From positions 1-22,078 of the forward strand of contig JBKPNX010000229.1 in assembly GCA_046732855.1 (NCBI GenBank): DNA of 22,078 bases. Reading direction: 5' to 3'. This DNA comes from JBKPNX01 sp046732855. GTDB lineage: Bacteria; Pseudomonadota; Alphaproteobacteria; Geminicoccales; Geminicoccaceae. The notes beneath the pieces were generated by a model that worked only from the letters and a program-made list of their open reading frames with translations, made no database searches and had not been told where the DNA came from. Below, piece after piece: positions 20,889-22,078 of this stretch. Within the stretch, counting starts at the first letter, position 1, and each line of letters begins with the position of its first letter. Made by a program: the position numbers and the translations under genes.

Positions 20889-20990
20889 CCCCCGATCCTC
20901 CTCGTGCAGACCGCAAGGGGCAGGCTGCCCGCTCCGCGCCACGCCCGCCGCGCGGGGGCAGACGCCGGACCGCACCGCCTCGCCGGCGTC

Positions 20991-21440
20991 TTAGGGCTGG
21001 GGGCCGAGCAACGCCTTGCCGCTCGCCGGGTCGAACGGCGCGGAGAAGTGCTCATGCGCGACCTTCCACCTGCCGCTTCTCTTCTGCCAACACACGGTTA
21101 CGCGCATCCATCCCGCCTGTTCCTCGCCGTCGTCACCGATCCGGCCGCAGCGCAAGAGGTAATGGGCGAAGGCGATGCCAGCGCCGGCCGTGATGCTCAG
21201 GTCGAGCATCTCGAAGATCATCGGGCCCGAGCACATCTCGAGGCACGCCTGCCAGTGCTTCCGGTAGGCATCCGCGCCCTTGAACTGCAGCTTGCCGATC
21301 GCGTCGAACGCGACAATGTCCGGCGCGTAGACCGCCATGATCGCGTCGATGTCGCCGCTGCGCGCCGCCTCCGCCCAATCATCCAAGAGACCGCGGATCT
21401 GGGCTTCGTCGTCGGCTTTCGTGATGGTTTCGAGTGTCAT
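20991..21440 (-). CDS. SnoaL-like/NTF2-fold protein, tandem copy 3 (first gene of block)
   Basis: 149 residues. MTLETITKADDEAQIRGLLD, then DIDAIMAVYAPDIVAFDAIG, KLQFKGADAYRKHWQACLEM, MLDLSITAGAGIAFAHYLLR, WMRVTVCWQKRSGRWKVAHE and HFSAPFDPASG. It is more divergent than the other two and ends LLGPQP. GAGGAAAGAG precedes the ATG at 21440; the frame runs on to 21584 but that overlaps the operator. It heads a same-strand series down to the VOC gene at 16983, preceded by an ArsR-box element. Confidence 0.87.
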   Translation of the reverse strand: MTLETITKADDEAQIRGLLDDWAEAARSGDIDAIMAVYAPDIVAFDAIGKLQFKGADAYRKHWQACLEMCSGPMIFEMLDLSITAGAGIAFAHYLLRCGRIGDDGEEQAGWMRVTVCWQKRSGRWKVAHEHFSAPFDPASGKALLGPQP

Positions 21441-21569
21441 CTCTTTCCTCGTTGCTGTCTGGTGCGCCGCGACGCCGTGACACCCGCCACAGGTCGTGAC
21501 GCGGAAATTCCCAACTTGCCTGCGCTCAGGCAGGCATCCATGCCGGCGACCCCTGCCCAGCTGTCCCGA

Positions 21570-21616
21570 GTTATTTAACCGCATGGTTAACTAGACCGCC
21601 TGCGCAGCCGCGTCAA
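21570..21616 (-). promoter_or_regulatory. ArsR-box operator and promoter of the SnoaL block
   Basis: On the minus strand CGGTTAAATAAC (21581 to 21570) equals the 12-base core of the arsR site, and TAGTTAACC (21592 to 21584) lies next to it as a second half-site. Further upstream TTGACG (21616 to 21611) with 17 bases to TAGTTA gives a promoter-like arrangement. The leader to the first SnoaL ATG would be about 140 bases. The rest of 21441-21795 shows no gene; a GGGGC/GCCCC hairpin at 21773-21787 follows lepA without a T-run. Confidence 0.62.
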
Positions 21617-21795
21617 GCAGCGTGCGGGCGACAATCTGGCTTGGCGCGCCTTCCGACCGCGAAAGTCCGCTGCCCACGCTGCGATTTGCTGTGGGCGACT
21701 GCGCCGCTGTGGCTCGGTCCCGGGCGGGCGGGCCGCTGCTTCGTTCGCGATCTGGCGAGGGGTTGCGCTGCGGGGGCGCGAGGCCCCGCGTACGC

Positions 21796-22078
21796 TCAGG
21801 CTTCCATCTTGAGGGCGGCGAGGAACGCCTCCTGCGGCACCTCGTCCTTGCCCACCTGGCGCATGCGCTTCTTGCCTTCTTTCTGCTTCTCCAGCAGTTT
21901 GCGCTTACGGGTTACGTCGCCGCCGTAGTACTTTGCAGTGACGTCCTTGCGGAACGCCTTGACCGTCTCGCGCGCGATGATCCGCCCGCCGATCGCTGCC
22001 TGGATCGCGACCTGGTACAGCTGGCGCGGGATCAGCTCCTTGAGCCGGATGCACATCGCCCGCCCGCGCCCCTCGGCC
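21796..22078 (-). CDS. lepA: Elongation factor 4 (LepA), C-terminal part, cut by window end
   Basis: The last 94 codons of lepA; the rest lies right of the window. LepA is a ribosome-bound translational GTPase. The C-terminal domain signature is clear: KELIPRQLYQVAIQAAIGG, IIARETVKAFRKDVTAKYYG, GDVTRKRKLLEKQKEGKKRM and VPQEAFLAAL, the highly conserved end that enters the peptidyl-transferase centre. The frame continues without a stop to the window edge (residues GRA before MCIRLKE). The stop is at 21796-21798, and the gene is not part of the SnoaL block, which has its own promoter. Confidence 0.96.
   Translation of the reverse strand, partial: AEGRGRAMCIRLKELIPRQLYQVAIQAAIGGRIIARETVKAFRKDVTAKYYGGDVTRKRKLLEKQKEGKKRMRQVGKDEVPQEAFLAALKMEA

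Overview
The window is GC-rich double-stranded DNA from a free-living or soil/plant-associated proteobacterium, most likely an alphaproteobacterium. This rests on the prmA-uvrD pairing, acdS, lepA, a dispersed palindromic repeat of the GTCATTGCGAG...GAAGCAATCC type, and many GST/GFA/VOC/SRPBCC genes. Taxonomy is inference; no rRNA or tRNA gene was seen.

Region 1 (1-3480): a secreted di-haem cytochrome c of the cytochrome-c-peroxidase/MauG superfamily on the minus strand. Its long leader may hold a 33-codon ORF with a very strong ribosome binding site. Two diverged copies of a roughly 250-bp non-coding block lie on either side of the gene (25-279 and 2374-2623). To the right is a full-length but multiply frameshifted msrA remnant.

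Region 2 (3480-9900): a small secreted orphan protein behind a clear promoter, a single-pass membrane orphan, the housekeeping pair prmA and uvrD (minus), then divergent acdS (ACC deaminase, plus). The 531-bp uvrD-acdS gap holds several inverted repeats.

Region 3 (10028-10869): a DUF1902/HicB-like antitoxin, HicA toxin and an XRE-family HTH gene, all plus strand. The HTH gene carries an internal segment that matches its apparent family only in another frame.

Region 4 (10986-21620): small enzymes on the minus strand in three transcription blocks. Block A is DUF899, a BNR/Asp-box beta-propeller, a MoaD/ThiS-like carrier and GFA. Block B is an ArsR repressor, AHSA1/SRPBCC, GFA and GST. Block C is three tandem SnoaL-like proteins, GST, a membrane class III adenylate cyclase, a YciI-like protein and a VOC/PhnB protein. 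Each block is preceded by the same operator-like element (core CGGTTAAMTAAC) next to a TTGAC(A/G) hexamer, so the ArsR protein in block B plausibly controls all three. A phd-vapC module with a 9-bp-arm palindromic operator sits between blocks A and B. A dispersed palindromic repeat with a tandemly amplified right arm splits the propeller and MoaD genes.

The window ends in the 3' part of lepA (minus). The strongest candidate for an undescribed system is the three-block ArsR-box regulon. The most unusual local signals are the duplicated upstream block and short ORF of the cytochrome locus, the dead msrA and the frame-scrambled HTH gene.
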